32,995 nt of DNA, from positions 1,588,122 to 1,621,116 of the forward strand of contig NZ_JAAVSH020000001.1 of the NCBI RefSeq assembly GCF_011947365.2, in the 5' to 3' direction. The position numbers and the translations under genes were made by a program. This document shows, in pieces, positions 1 through 7,871 of this stretch (positions are counted from its first letter, which is position 1; every line of letters starts with the position of its first letter). The DNA comes from an endosymbiont of Lamellibrachia barhami (lineage in GTDB: Bacteria > Pseudomonadota > Gammaproteobacteria > Chromatiales > Chromatiaceae). The notes under the pieces were generated by a model. It did not search any database, had not been told where the DNA came from, and saw nothing but the letters and a program-made list of their open reading frames with translations.

Positions 1-332
1 TCAGTTACGTATTGCCTACAATGAAAACCAACCTTGAAGTGGTCCACACGCTTTGCGCCCACCTCGATGAACTGGCTCCCAACAGTCATGAAGTAGATGC
101 CTACGCTGATCTCATTACTTATGTTGAAGATCGCCCAGGCCATCACGATCAGCGCTATGCCATCGATTCCAGTAAGATTAAGAGAGAACTTGACTGGGTT
201 CCTGAAGAGACCTTTGAGAGCGGTATGCTGAAAACCGTTAAATGGTATCTCGATAATTTGGAGTGGTGTCGAAGAGTGCAGGACGGCAGCTATCGCAGAG
301 AACGACTGGGCCTGAATAGTTCAGTGAGTTAA
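1..332 (+). CDS. rmlB: dTDP-glucose 4,6-dehydratase, C-terminal fragment (RmlB/RfbB), cut by window edge
   Basis: The enzyme makes dTDP-4-keto-6-deoxyglucose, the second step of dTDP-L-rhamnose synthesis, in the cytoplasm. Only about 110 C-terminal residues are visible. The stretch [19 protein letters not shown], the later [17 protein letters not shown] and a W-Y-L-x-N near the end are typical of RmlB. The frame is open to the left edge, so the start lies outside the window. The segment just before KTNLEVV normally reads YNIGG-N-x-E, but here it reads YVLPTM, which suggests compensating indels or local damage. The genes rmlA, rmlC and rmlD follow on the same strand, separated from this one by a GxxExxY cassette. 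Identity is firm from the C-terminus and the context. Whether the full gene is intact cannot be judged here. Confidence 0.85.
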   Translation, partial: SYVLPTMKTNLEVVHTLCAHLDELAPNSHEVDAYADLITYVEDRPGHHDQRYAIDSSKIKRELDWVPEETFESGMLKTVKWYLDNLEWCRRVQDGSYRRERLGLNSSVS

Positions 333-335
333 CTA

Positions 336-777
336 TTCACCGCGAAGCGCACGAAGGACACGAAGATGGAGTTTGACCAGCTGTCAAAACAAGTGATTGG
401 TTGCGCGATCGAAGTACATCGGGAACTTGGGCCCGGCTTGCTGGAATCCACCTACGAAAAATGTTTGGCGCATGAACTAAGAGGACACAATATTGAATGT
501 GTTACTCAAATGGCTCTGCCTGTTGAGTATAAGGGTCTCGCTCTGGATTGTGGGTACCGTATCGATCTTATGGTGGCAGGGAACCTGATTGTTGAATTGA
601 AGAGCGTAGATTCAATCCAGCGGATTCACGAAGCTCAGATACTAACCTATATGAAACTTGCGGATATCAGAACAGGGCTACTCATCAACTTTAATACCAC
701 ACTGTTGAAAAATGGAATTAAACGCCTCGTACTCTAAAAATCAAAACCTTCGTGCTCTTCGTGAGCTTCGTGGTGCC
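336..777. repeat. Inverted-repeat-flanked cassette carrying the GxxExxY gene
   Basis: A 30-bp left arm (336-365) is repeated in inverted orientation at 748-777 with about six mismatches. Both arms are built on the motif CTTCGTG-N2-CTTCGTG-N-GCTTCG-N-GGTG, read on the appropriate strand. The arms tightly enclose the 123-residue GxxExxY gene, whose ATG begins one base after the left arm. GxxExxY genes are often found between degenerate repeats of this sort, which suggests a small non-autonomous mobile cassette. I see no clear target-site duplication. Confidence 0.65.
366..737 (+). CDS. GxxExxY family protein
   Basis: The 123-residue product has the family hallmark EVHRELGPGLLESTYEKCL (G-x-x-E-x-x-Y, about residues 17-36). 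It also has the segment IDLMVAGNLIVELKSVD (about residues 66-82), which resembles a PD-(D/E)xK nuclease-like core with E and K on the strand (VELKS). No role has been firmly established for the family as far as I know; a nuclease-like fold is an inference from the motif. The gene interrupts the rml operon between rmlB and rmlA and is closely enclosed by inverted repeats, so it probably arrived with them. It is on the operon strand and full length, with no frameshift. It has no expected part in rhamnose synthesis. Confidence 0.85.
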   Translation: MEFDQLSKQVIGCAIEVHRELGPGLLESTYEKCLAHELRGHNIECVTQMALPVEYKGLALDCGYRIDLMVAGNLIVELKSVDSIQRIHEAQILTYMKLADIRTGLLINFNTTLLKNGIKRLVL

Positions 778-801
778 TAGTACCAAAGAACAGGAAACAC
801 A

Positions 802-1677
802 ATGAAAGGAATTATACTCGCCGGTGGTTCTGGAACACGCCTTCACCCGGTAACAATAGGCGTTTCAAAACAACTCCTCCCTATCTATGACAAACCGATG
901 ATCTACTATCCGTTAAGCACGCTCATGCTGGCGGGAATCAGGGATATCCTTGTCATCACTGCACCTACCTTCAAAGAGCGTTTTGAAGATATCCTTGGTG
1001 ATGGTGCTCAGTGGGGGCTAAATATTCAGTATAAAATTCAGCCCAGGCCTGAAGGGTTGGCACAGGCCTTTATTCTGGGTGAAGCGTTTATTGGCGATGA
1101 TAACTGTGCTCTGGTCCTGGGGGACAATGTCTTTTACGGACACTATCTTAAAGAAATCCTTATTGATGCCGTAAACCATAAGGATGGTGCCACAGTATTT
1201 GCCTATCATGTCACAGACCCTGAGCGATACGGGGTTATTGAGTTTGATGGCAGCGGTCGTGCAGTCAGTCTAGAGGAAAAGCCGGAGAATCCACGCTCTA
1301 ATTTTGCGGTAACCGGCCTCTATTTTTATGACGATCAGGTCGTGGAAATTGCTAAATCATTAAAACCATCACCACGTGGTGAGTTGGAGATAACTGATAT
1401 CAACCGCATCTACCTGGAAAGAGAGCAACTCAATGTTCATCTGTTGGGCAGAGGTTCCGCATGGTTGGATACAGGTACCTATGATTCATTGCTTGCAGCC
1501 AGCCAGTTTGTACAGACTCTGGAACTTCGTCAGGGGCTAAAAATATCCTGCCCCGAAGAGATCGCCTGGAGAAATCGCTGGATTGATGATGAAGCACTGG
1601 AAAAACAGGCAACCGCATTGTCAAAAAACAGCTATGGGGTGTATCTGGAAAGATTGCTCAAAGAAGGTCGAAGTTAA
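802..1677 (+). CDS. rmlA: Glucose-1-phosphate thymidylyltransferase (RmlA)
   Basis: RmlA couples glucose-1-phosphate and dTTP into dTDP-glucose, the first step of dTDP-L-rhamnose synthesis. The 291-residue protein has the usual family length. It starts with [17 protein letters not shown], the nucleotide-binding signature (G-G-x-G-T-R-L), followed by [17 protein letters not shown]. It also has VLGDNVFYG (metal/substrate-binding aspartate), the EEKP segment and [13 protein letters not shown]. The start ATG is preceded by AGGAAA at a suitable distance. The gene ends 2 nt before rmlC, so the two are almost certainly co-transcribed. No abnormality was seen. Confidence 0.97.
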   Translation: MKGIILAGGSGTRLHPVTIGVSKQLLPIYDKPMIYYPLSTLMLAGIRDILVITAPTFKERFEDILGDGAQWGLNIQYKIQPRPEGLAQAFILGEAFIGDDNCALVLGDNVFYGHYLKEILIDAVNHKDGATVFAYHVTDPERYGVIEFDGSGRAVSLEEKPENPRSNFAVTGLYFYDDQVVEIAKSLKPSPRGELEITDINRIYLEREQLNVHLLGRGSAWLDTGTYDSLLAASQFVQTLELRQGLKISCPEEIAWRNRWIDDEALEKQATALSKNSYGVYLERLLKEGRS

Positions 1678-1679
1678 GA

Positions 1680-2303
1680 ATGAAAGTGATCGAAACAGAA
1701 CTACCGGGCGTATTGATTATCGAGCCGAAAGTTTTTGGTGATGAGCGTGGCTTCTTCACAGAAACCTGGAATAAGCAACTCTATACCGATGCAGGGATTG
1801 CGGCTGACTTTGTGCAGGACAACCTCTCCATGTCACGTCGAGGGGTGCTACGTGGGCTGCATTTTCAGAATCCCAATGCCCAGGGGAAACTCGTCACGGT
1901 CCTTCAGGGTGAAGTTTACGATGTGGCACTCGATATTCGTCATGGTTCACCCACGTTTGGACAATGGGCATCGGTAAGCCTTTCATCTGAAAACAGGCGG
2001 CTGATCTACATTCCAGAGGGTTTTGCCCATGGATTCTGCGTAACCAGCGAGACGGCTCTGTTCAGCTACAAATGCACCGACCGTTACAATCCGGGTGCTG
2101 AAGGCAGCATACTTTGGAATGATCCAGACCTGGCTATCGATTGGCCGATTGATAGCCCGGAACTCTCCGCTAAGGACCGTCAAGGCATACGCTTAAAGGA
2201 TTTCCCAGTCGAACGGTTACCCGATTACTTTCAATTGCGCCAGGGGTCGGAGTCAAACCGCGCAAATAATGATGGTAAAAACGATGTGGTTGGGGCGGTT
2301 TGA
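1680..2303 (+). CDS. rmlC: dTDP-4-dehydrorhamnose 3,5-epimerase (RmlC) with altered C-terminus
   Basis: RmlC epimerises dTDP-4-keto-6-deoxyglucose at C3 and C5. Family landmarks are present: LPGVLIIEPKVFGDERGFF near the N-terminus, QDNLSMSRRGVLRGLHFQ with the catalytic-site His, GEVYDVALDIRHGSPTFG, and IPEGFAHGFCVTSE with the second His region. The frame runs for 207 residues, about 20 more than most RmlC proteins. The extra tail after YFQLR is encoded by a palindromic repeat element (2243-2313), whose right arm provides the TGA stop. The catalytic cupin core is intact, so the protein is probably functional. The natural C-terminus is likely to have been replaced. Confidence 0.95.
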   Translation: MKVIETELPGVLIIEPKVFGDERGFFTETWNKQLYTDAGIAADFVQDNLSMSRRGVLRGLHFQNPNAQGKLVTVLQGEVYDVALDIRHGSPTFGQWASVSLSSENRRLIYIPEGFAHGFCVTSETALFSYKCTDRYNPGAEGSILWNDPDLAIDWPIDSPELSAKDRQGIRLKDFPVERLPDYFQLRQGSESNRANNDGKNDVVGAV

Positions 2304-2313
2304 CTCCGACCCC
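2243..2313. repeat. Palindromic element: 19-bp perfect inverted repeat at the 3' end of rmlC
   Basis: The left arm 2243-2261 (GGGGTCGGAGTCAAACCGC) and right arm 2295-2313 are perfect reverse complements with a 33-nt loop. The element begins inside the rmlC frame and contains its stop codon. Arms beginning GGGGTC-N-GAGTC resemble REP/MITE-like palindromes dispersed in many proteobacterial genomes, sometimes mobilised by IS200-like transposases. In RNA it would form a strong hairpin between rmlC and rmlD, but no U-tract follows, so it is not a standard terminator. Confidence 0.75.
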
Positions 2314-2325
2314 GTAAATCAAGAG

Positions 2326-2404
2326 ACTCTCGCCAAGACGCAAAGTACGCGGAGGAAGTGCGCAAACAATGATTTCTTGGCGCACTTGGCGTCTTGGTGA
2401 GAGT
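2326..2404. repeat. Imperfect 25-bp inverted repeat upstream of rmlD
   Basis: The arm 2326-2350 (ACTCTCGCCAAGACGCAAAG plus five bases) matches the reverse complement of 2380-2404 with three mismatches; the loop is 29 nt. Sequences of the CTCGCCAAGACGCAAAG type commonly flank GxxExxY cassettes in other genomes, so this may be an empty or gene-less version of such a cassette. It lies 12 nt after the 19-bp palindrome and ends 39 nt before the probable rmlD start. Confidence 0.6.
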
Positions 2405-2443
2405 AATAATCTTTTCAGGTTGCCCAGAAATAGTTTTAAAGAC

Positions 2444-3340
2444 GTGAAAAAAACACGAATTCTAATCATCGGCGATCAAGGCCAAGTTGGCTGGGAACTT
2501 CGACGCACCATGGCCACACTGGGCGATGTCATTGCCATCGGCCGCAAAACTCACCCAATCGCTATTGACCTTGCGGATCCCGACACCATTCGCAAAGCAG
2601 TGCGGGAAATCAAACCCGACTGGATCATCAACGCCGCCGCCTACACAGCTGTCGATAAGGCTGAAGAAGAACATGAGCTTGCCATGGTGGTAAATGGCAC
2701 AGCCCCCGGTATTCTGGCAGAGGAAGCAAAAGCCATTAAAGCCACACTAATCCACTACTCAACAGATTACGTGTTTGATGGCAAAGCAACCGAACCCTAC
2801 AAGGAAGAGAGTCCAACAAATCCACTAAGTGTCTACGGAAAGACAAAGCTGGCCGGTGAGAAGGCGATTAAGGCAGTTGATGGGCGATATCTTATCTTTC
2901 GAACCAGCTGGGTTTATGGTTTTCGGGGTCATAACTTTCTGATGACAATGCGGCGCTTGGCGCAAGAGCGCGAGGAACTTAGGATTGTAGACGATCAGTA
3001 TGGCGCCCCAACTTGGTGTCGGCATATTGCAGAAGCAACCAGCCAAGCTGTTTCGCAATGCGTAGTAAATTCGGATTTGGTTGATGAGAAGCGGGGACTC
3101 TACCATCTGAGTTCAGATGGAATGACGACATGGTATGGCTTTTCAAGACTAATATTTGAATTGATGCGGGAAGCGGGTGAAAAAATATTACTCCAATCTG
3201 CAAAGCCTATTACGACAGAGGAGTATCCACTTCCTGCACCGAGACCAGGATATTCAACATTGGATAATACCAAGCTGCGACACCATTTCGGTGTGGTGCT
3301 TCCTGACTGGAAATTAGTGCTGGATCAAGTGATGAAATAA
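2444..3340 (+). CDS. rmlD: dTDP-4-dehydrorhamnose reductase (RmlD)
   Basis: RmlD reduces dTDP-4-keto-L-rhamnose to dTDP-L-rhamnose with NAD(P)H. The Rossmann fold motif TRILIIGDQGQVGWELRR starts at about residue 4, followed by INAAAYTAVDKAEEE. The short-chain dehydrogenase pair is visible as STDYVFDG and SVYGKTKLAGE (Y-x-x-x-K). The frame is open back to 2369, but those 25 codons lie in a palindromic repeat. A GTG at 2444, directly before KKTRILIIG, gives a 298-residue protein of normal family length and is preferred. No strong ribosome-binding site is visible. The rhamnose pathway set rmlB-A-C-D is therefore complete, although interrupted by repeat elements. Confidence 0.93.
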   Translation: MKKTRILIIGDQGQVGWELRRTMATLGDVIAIGRKTHPIAIDLADPDTIRKAVREIKPDWIINAAAYTAVDKAEEEHELAMVVNGTAPGILAEEAKAIKATLIHYSTDYVFDGKATEPYKEESPTNPLSVYGKTKLAGEKAIKAVDGRYLIFRTSWVYGFRGHNFLMTMRRLAQEREELRIVDDQYGAPTWCRHIAEATSQAVSQCVVNSDLVDEKRGLYHLSSDGMTTWYGFSRLIFELMREAGEKILLQSAKPITTEEYPLPAPRPGYSTLDNTKLRHHFGVVLPDWKLVLDQVMK

Positions 3341-3412
3341 ACTTTAGTTTTAAACAATTGTATTATCAATGGGTTATGTGAACCAGGTTTCTCCCCGCGC
3401 TCGATATGGCAA

Positions 3413-3441
3413 TTGATCAGAGATTCCTTAATCTGTAGACT
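3413..3441 (+). promoter_or_regulatory. Candidate sigma-70 promoter before the lipoprotein/export genes
   Basis: TTGATC (3413-3418) and TAGACT (3436-3441) are separated by 17 nt, each matching four of six consensus positions. The site lies in the 153-nt gap after rmlD, about 50 nt before the lipoprotein ATG. It is moderate by eye only. No other function was seen in this gap. Confidence 0.3.
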
Positions 3442-3493
3442 ACACCGTTTAGGTTTATTGCCCCCCTTTTTGAGCGCTTTTTATCTCCCTGGT

Positions 3494-3874
3494 ATGGAAA
3501 CTGTCAGAAAAATCACTCTGCTCATATTGATGGCCTGTCTGGCGTCAGTCACAGGATGTGCTACCTCTATAAGTGCCCCATCGGCTAAGACAGAGACCGT
3601 GCAGAAGGATGTTGCAACCTATTCCGTCAGCAATCCCCTTGAATCGGCCATTCTCTCTGAGATTACAACTATGAACCCTGGGGTGAGAGGTGCAGTGGGT
3701 TCGGTCATATTCGTTGCAGGCGAGTTATACACCGCAGCAAGTGGCAGGCGCTGCCGGCCTGTTACGATTACCGGGAATCCCACCCCTGGGGCCACCAGAG
3801 GACGAGTGGCCTGTAATGACGGACACAATTGGTTTTTCTCCGGAGATATCTTTTTAACGGGTTCCGTAAAGTGA
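3494..3874 (+). CDS. Small predicted outer-membrane or periplasmic lipoprotein
   Basis: The likely start is ATG 3494, because it begins a clear lipoprotein signal: KITLLILMACLASVTGC, with the lipobox V-T-G-C and acceptor Cys at about residue 22. The frame is open upstream to 3413, but those codons would spoil the signal. The mature part is about 105 residues. Its C-terminal half has a Cys pair in the pattern G-R-R-C-R-P-V-T ... G-R-V-A-C-N-D-G-H-N-W. This resembles the end of 17-kDa surface-antigen-like lipoproteins (C-R-x-x-x-T-V ... A-C-x-x-x-D-G-x-W), a weak comparison made by eye. It is followed at once by the Wza-like export gene, so a role at the cell surface in polysaccharide export is plausible but unproven. 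Confidence 0.65.
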   Translation: METVRKITLLILMACLASVTGCATSISAPSAKTETVQKDVATYSVSNPLESAILSEITTMNPGVRGAVGSVIFVAGELYTAASGRRCRPVTITGNPTPGATRGRVACNDGHNWFFSGDIFLTGSVK

Positions 3875-3903
3875 CTGATATTAAACAATTTTATGGAGTT
3901 CGG

Positions 3904-5322
3904 ATGGGGATGGATCGGGTGAAGAGGCGTTTCATCACTCTGCTTATCCTCGTAATATTTTATGGTTTGGCATGGTCACTCCACGCCGCAGAGGTCGTTT
4001 TACCCAGTCCTCCAGTTGCCGTTCAGCAAGAGGACGTGATCGAGCCATTCGGTGCAAAACTTTTCAGCGGAAATTTCCTTAAGACACGAGGTGACGGGCT
4101 CAACCCCAGCTATATTCTTGCCCCAGGTGACAAGGTAGCCGTCGCTGCGTGGGGAGCGGTGACCATAAAAGATATCTATACCATCGACAGTCAGGGTAAT
4201 ATCTTCATGCCTGAGATAGGTCCCCTGAAGCTCGAAGGGGTGAAAAATGCCGATCTGACCAGTACCGTCAAGGCACATATCCAGAAGGTCTACACCAGCA
4301 ATTTTGATGTTTACACCAATCTTGCCACTGCACAGCCGGTTGCCGTCTATGTGACAGGCATGGTCAACAATCCTGGCCTCTACGCCGGTCTTCCTTCCGA
4401 CAGCCTTCTCTATTTTCTCGATCTGGCGGATGGCATCGATCCCAAACTGGGCAGTTACCGAAAAATTGAGATCATCCGCGCTGGAAAAACCATCAATACG
4501 ACCGATCTCTATGATTTTATCCTCAAGGGTAAGATCGTCTCACTCCAACTGCAGGAGAATGACACCATCCTGGTCAAACAGCGTGGGGCCGTTATTCAGC
4601 TTGAGGGCAATGTGGCTCGAAGTGCGCTGATCGAGATGAAGTCAGCAAGTTCATCGGGAGGTGAGATCCTCAAGGTGATCCCCAAGGCTGCACAGGCCAC
4701 TGAGGTCACTATTATCGGCATGCGCAGTGGTCGGCCGGTTAAGCAGACCATGTCACTTATGACCTTTCTTGGTTACTCCTTGCGCGATGGCGATACGGTA
4801 ACACTCAGGGACGATGGGCGTGCCAACACCATACTGATCAATATCCAGGGCGAATTTAACGGACCGGCCACGATGTCGGTAAAGCGTGGTTCCCGTCTGG
4901 TGGATGTGCTCAACCACATCCCGGTCGATCCCAGGTTGGCAAACACCGCGGCGATTTACATACGCCGTGTTTCGGTGGCCGTGGCGCAGAAGGACGCTAT
5001 CAGTGATAGCCTGTTCCGTTTGGAGCGCAGCTCAATGCTGGCGTTATCCGGCTCCCATGGAGAGGTGGGGATTCGTGTCCAGGAGGCCGAGATGATGGCC
5101 AAGTTTGCCGAGCGGGCCCGCCTGATTGATCCGCTGGGAAGAGTGGTGACCTTGCAGGATGGGGTCCAACAGAATATTCTGCTGGAGCCTGATGATACCC
5201 TCGTCATCCCCACCAATACACAGCTTGTTCGTACGGTCGGTGAGGTGATGATGATGCATGCCGTCACTCATCGTGAAGGCTGGACGGCAGAACAGTATAT
5301 CGTGCCGGTGAGCAATACGTAA
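3904..5322 (+). CDS. Wza-like polysaccharide export outer-membrane protein, C-terminally truncated
   Basis: The protein belongs to the OPX (Wza/BexD/KpsD-like) group that forms the outer-membrane channel for capsule or exopolysaccharide. ATG 3904 is chosen because GGAG lies 5 nt upstream and it begins a signal peptide (VKRRFITLLILVIFYGLAWS, then H-A-A). The Poly_export domain covers about residues 68-155 (ILAPGDKVAVAAWG ... IDSQGNIFMPEIG). SLBB-like segments follow (PVAVYVTGMVNNPGLYAG; GAVIQLEGNVA; ILINIQGEFNGPATM). Near the end, VRTVGEVMMMHAVTHREGWTAEQYI is the start of another SLBB repeat, but it breaks off and the frame stops six residues later (TAA 5320). The rest of that domain is missing. 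The following KpsE-like remnant lies in the same frame, so an internal deletion joining two genes is likely. Confidence 0.85.
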   Translation: MGMDRVKRRFITLLILVIFYGLAWSLHAAEVVLPSPPVAVQQEDVIEPFGAKLFSGNFLKTRGDGLNPSYILAPGDKVAVAAWGAVTIKDIYTIDSQGNIFMPEIGPLKLEGVKNADLTSTVKAHIQKVYTSNFDVYTNLATAQPVAVYVTGMVNNPGLYAGLPSDSLLYFLDLADGIDPKLGSYRKIEIIRAGKTINTTDLYDFILKGKIVSLQLQENDTILVKQRGAVIQLEGNVARSALIEMKSASSSGGEILKVIPKAAQATEVTIIGMRSGRPVKQTMSLMTFLGYSLRDGDTVTLRDDGRANTILINIQGEFNGPATMSVKRGSRLVDVLNHIPVDPRLANTAAIYIRRVSVAVAQKDAISDSLFRLERSSMLALSGSHGEVGIRVQEAEMMAKFAERARLIDPLGRVVTLQDGVQQNILLEPDDTLVIPTNTQLVRTVGEVMMMHAVTHREGWTAEQYIVPVSNT

Positions 5323-5904
5323 CTGAACGAAGTACAATATGTGGAGCAGCAGTTGGTAGCACGGTGACTCACCAAGCTTTCCAAGCAGTGTCTGTTGGAG
5401 TTTCAGAATAGATACCAGATCTTCAGTCCTGAGCAGCAGGGGCAGTCTCTCACTGCCATCATGGACATTCTGGAGGGTGAACTCAGTCAGGAGAAAGCCA
5501 AACTAAAACAGCTTCTTGGATTTCAAAAGAGTAACTCCCCACAAGTGATCGCCAGTAAGGAACGTATTCGGGCGCTCACGGAGCAGATAATCGATGAAAA
5601 ACGTCGATTGATCGGCGAAGGGGATGAAGAGCTGAACGATCTGATGGTGAAATTTACTAACCTTCAGCTCGATCTCGAATTTACTAAAGACGCCTATGCC
5701 TCTGCTCTGGTCGCCCTTGAGCAGTCAAGAGCAGAGGCCTCAAAGAAGATGAAGCACCTGGTTGTCATCAGTAAACCCTCTCTGGCCGATGAGGCAAAGT
5801 ATCCGGAGAGAGTCTATATCCTGGTTACGGCACTCATCGTATTGGTGATGCTGTTTGGCATAGTCAGAATGACGATTACCACAATCAGGGAACATCAGGA
5901 CTAA
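5323..5904 (+). pseudogene. Remnant of KpsE/Wzz-like polysaccharide export inner-membrane protein
   Basis: Translation in the same frame as the preceding gene gives NEVQYVEQQLVAR, a TGA stop at 5365, then LTKLSKQCLLEFQNRYQIFS and a long coiled coil. It ends in a single membrane segment (YILVTALIVLVMLFGIVRM). The phrase LLxFQNxxQxxSPE and the coiled coil with P-Q-V-x-A-x-x-x-R-I-x-A-L are typical of KpsE/BexC/Wzc-type chain-length and export proteins, which span the membrane twice. Here the N-terminal membrane segment and the first periplasmic half are absent. An open frame of 169 codons could start at TTG 5395, but no ribosome-binding site is seen. I read this as the 3' part of a gene whose 5' part was lost together with the end of the Wza-like gene. 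Confidence 0.75.
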
Positions 5905-5906
5905 GG

Positions 5907-7871
5907 ATGAATCCGCGCATCGAGGCAATGCTTGAACTTAATGGGAAGACGCAATCTGAAGGACATGGATTGCTTGCTCCGATTGCAATGCCCTTCCACC
6001 TTCCTACCCCAATCTATGGTGCCATGCTTGCAATTTGGCACCTGCGCCCGATTTTGCAGCGGCGCTTTCCTTTGCATGAAGGTAGGCCAAAAGACTTCGT
6101 CCGGTTTCTTGCTTGGTGTGCCATCGAGGGACGACGACAGTATGCTATTTTGCGCTCAATACCAGCGTGGGATGCTGCCTTGGTGCGCCCACTAATACTG
6201 CCTTCCCTTAATAATGACCGTTGGGCCGATGGCTTTTCAGTTGCAATGTTCTTCTACGGGGTCGTGCGCTATCGCTATTTCGTTGCGCCCATGCTGAGGG
6301 ATGCTAAAGCCCGGCACCGCATAGCACGCGCTTTTTGGCGTGGCGAACGCCATAAGTTCATGCTTCCTAAAGCAAGTTTATGGCAAGTTGAATTTTTTCG
6401 TCGGCAGTTTGGTACTCCAGATTCGCTGATTGCCATGCTTCGGCTTAAAAGAAAAGATGTTGGAAAAAGTACACTGCAGCTGGTCGAAACGTTTGGTCTG
6501 GCCGATGTTCAGCAAACCCTGGAAGCACACGCTGAGGTTAAACAACTACCTATTGGAGATCAGTGTACATCCCTAACGGAACCTGATAAGGCCCTGTTGC
6601 CTGCAGGACAGAGCCGATTTTATCTTCGGCTCCCCAAGCTGGTGTTACGAAAACTTGCCTGGCTTGGGGTGCGTTTCAAGCGCCGTCCCACCCAGTTTCA
6701 GCTGGCCAGCATTACAAACCGCATACCGATAAGCCAACGCCCATTATCACGATCAACCGACCCCTTTGGCGTAAACCTGTTCGGCTACGCGCAAGGCGAG
6801 ATCGGCATTGGCGAGGATGTACGGCTGCTTGCCCTGGCACTGAAGTCTCATGCCATTCCTTTTTGCATCGTCAATGTCAAACCGGGTGATAATGTTTCGC
6901 AAAAAGACAAAAGCGTCGATCAATGGATCGTCGATGAGCCACGCTACGCTATAAATATCTTCTGTACCACCGGCATCGAGCAGGTACGCTACGCATGTGA
7001 GCGGGGCCTCGATCTGTTTGAAGATCGCTATAATATCGGTTATTGGCCCTGGGAGTTGCCCGACTGGCCCGCAAGCTGTACCCATGCGTTCAGCATGGTG
7101 GATGAGCTATGGGGAATCAGCCACTACACTGCCAATGCCTATCGAAGGGCACAGTGCCCCGTTTACGCGATGCCGCTCTCTGTCACAATCGACAGTGTGG
7201 CCCCGATGGGGCGTAAAGATTTCGGCTTGCCTGAAGAGGACTATCTTTTCGTCTTCTCATTCGATTTTAACTCCACACTCGTTCGCAAAAATCCAGTAGC
7301 CGTTATCCAGGCATTTCAGTGCGCCTTTCCCAGCTCCGATGGAGGCAGGAAGATTGGTTTGGTCGTCAAGGCGAGTCATGTCAAGGCGGGAAATAAAGCG
7401 TGGAAGCGGATAAAGCGTCTTATCGATGCAGATCCCCGTATCCATCTTATTGATGCTACATTGCGCAGGCCTGAGGTACTGGCACTCTACCAATGCTGTG
7501 ACTGCTACGTGTCGTTGCACCGGGCAGAGGGGTTTGGACGAGGGCTCGCAGAGGCACTGATGCTGGATCTTCAGCTTATCGCCACCGGTTTTTCCGGAAA
7601 TCTCGACTTTTGCACGGAAGATCGGGTCGGACTGGTGCGCTATCGGCGACGGGATGTGCGTCGCTTGGAGTACTTCCATGCCGATGGCCAAAGCTGGGCA
7701 GATCCAGATACCGATCATGCTGCGGAACTGATGCGAAGCATCCGCACTGATCCAAGGTCCGTGGAACCAAAGGCATTTGACTTCAGCCCTGCTACTGCAG
7801 GCACCCGATATGCGCAACGATTGAATGAAATAAAACACCAACTCAATCTAGCAGGGGCAAGACCATGTTGA
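5907..7871 (+). CDS. Glycosyltransferase (GT4-like C-terminal domain) with long N-terminal region
   Basis: The 654-residue protein probably adds a sugar to the exopolysaccharide repeat unit. The C-terminal ~370 residues look like a GT-B glycosyltransferase. They start with GVNLFGYAQGEIGIGEDVR (glycine-rich donor-side loop), continue through YNIGYWPWELPDWP and FVFSFDFNSTLVRKNP, and carry the family-4 signature HRAEGFGRGLAEALM with the E-x7-E pair. The N-terminal ~280 residues are rich in Arg and aromatics and match no domain I can name. They may be a helical partner- or membrane-associating module. The ATG comes 3 nt after the KpsE-like remnant, and the gene overlaps manC by 7 nt. The sugar specificity cannot be told. 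Confidence 0.8.
   Translation: MNPRIEAMLELNGKTQSEGHGLLAPIAMPFHLPTPIYGAMLAIWHLRPILQRRFPLHEGRPKDFVRFLAWCAIEGRRQYAILRSIPAWDAALVRPLILPSLNNDRWADGFSVAMFFYGVVRYRYFVAPMLRDAKARHRIARAFWRGERHKFMLPKASLWQVEFFRRQFGTPDSLIAMLRLKRKDVGKSTLQLVETFGLADVQQTLEAHAEVKQLPIGDQCTSLTEPDKALLPAGQSRFYLRLPKLVLRKLAWLGVRFKRRPTQFQLASITNRIPISQRPLSRSTDPFGVNLFGYAQGEIGIGEDVRLLALALKSHAIPFCIVNVKPGDNVSQKDKSVDQWIVDEPRYAINIFCTTGIEQVRYACERGLDLFEDRYNIGYWPWELPDWPASCTHAFSMVDELWGISHYTANAYRRAQCPVYAMPLSVTIDSVAPMGRKDFGLPEEDYLFVFSFDFNSTLVRKNPVAVIQAFQCAFPSSDGGRKIGLVVKASHVKAGNKAWKRIKRLIDADPRIHLIDATLRRPEVLALYQCCDCYVSLHRAEGFGRGLAEALMLDLQLIATGFSGNLDFCTEDRVGLVRYRRRDVRRLEYFHADGQSWADPDTDHAAELMRSIRTDPRSVEPKAFDFSPATAGTRYAQRLNEIKHQLNLAGARPC

Noticed and set aside
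2243-2313. 19-bp hairpin considered as a rho-independent terminator
   Set aside because: The stem is strong, but no U-tract follows and the loop is 33 nt; a palindromic repeat element explains it better.
2369-2443. Upstream extension of rmlD to the ATG at 2369
   Set aside because: The added 25 residues are encoded by an inverted repeat and precede the Rossmann start; GTG 2444 gives normal family length.
3619-3888. Antisense frame opposite the lipoprotein gene
   Set aside because: No start signals or domain are visible, while the + strand frame has a clear lipobox.
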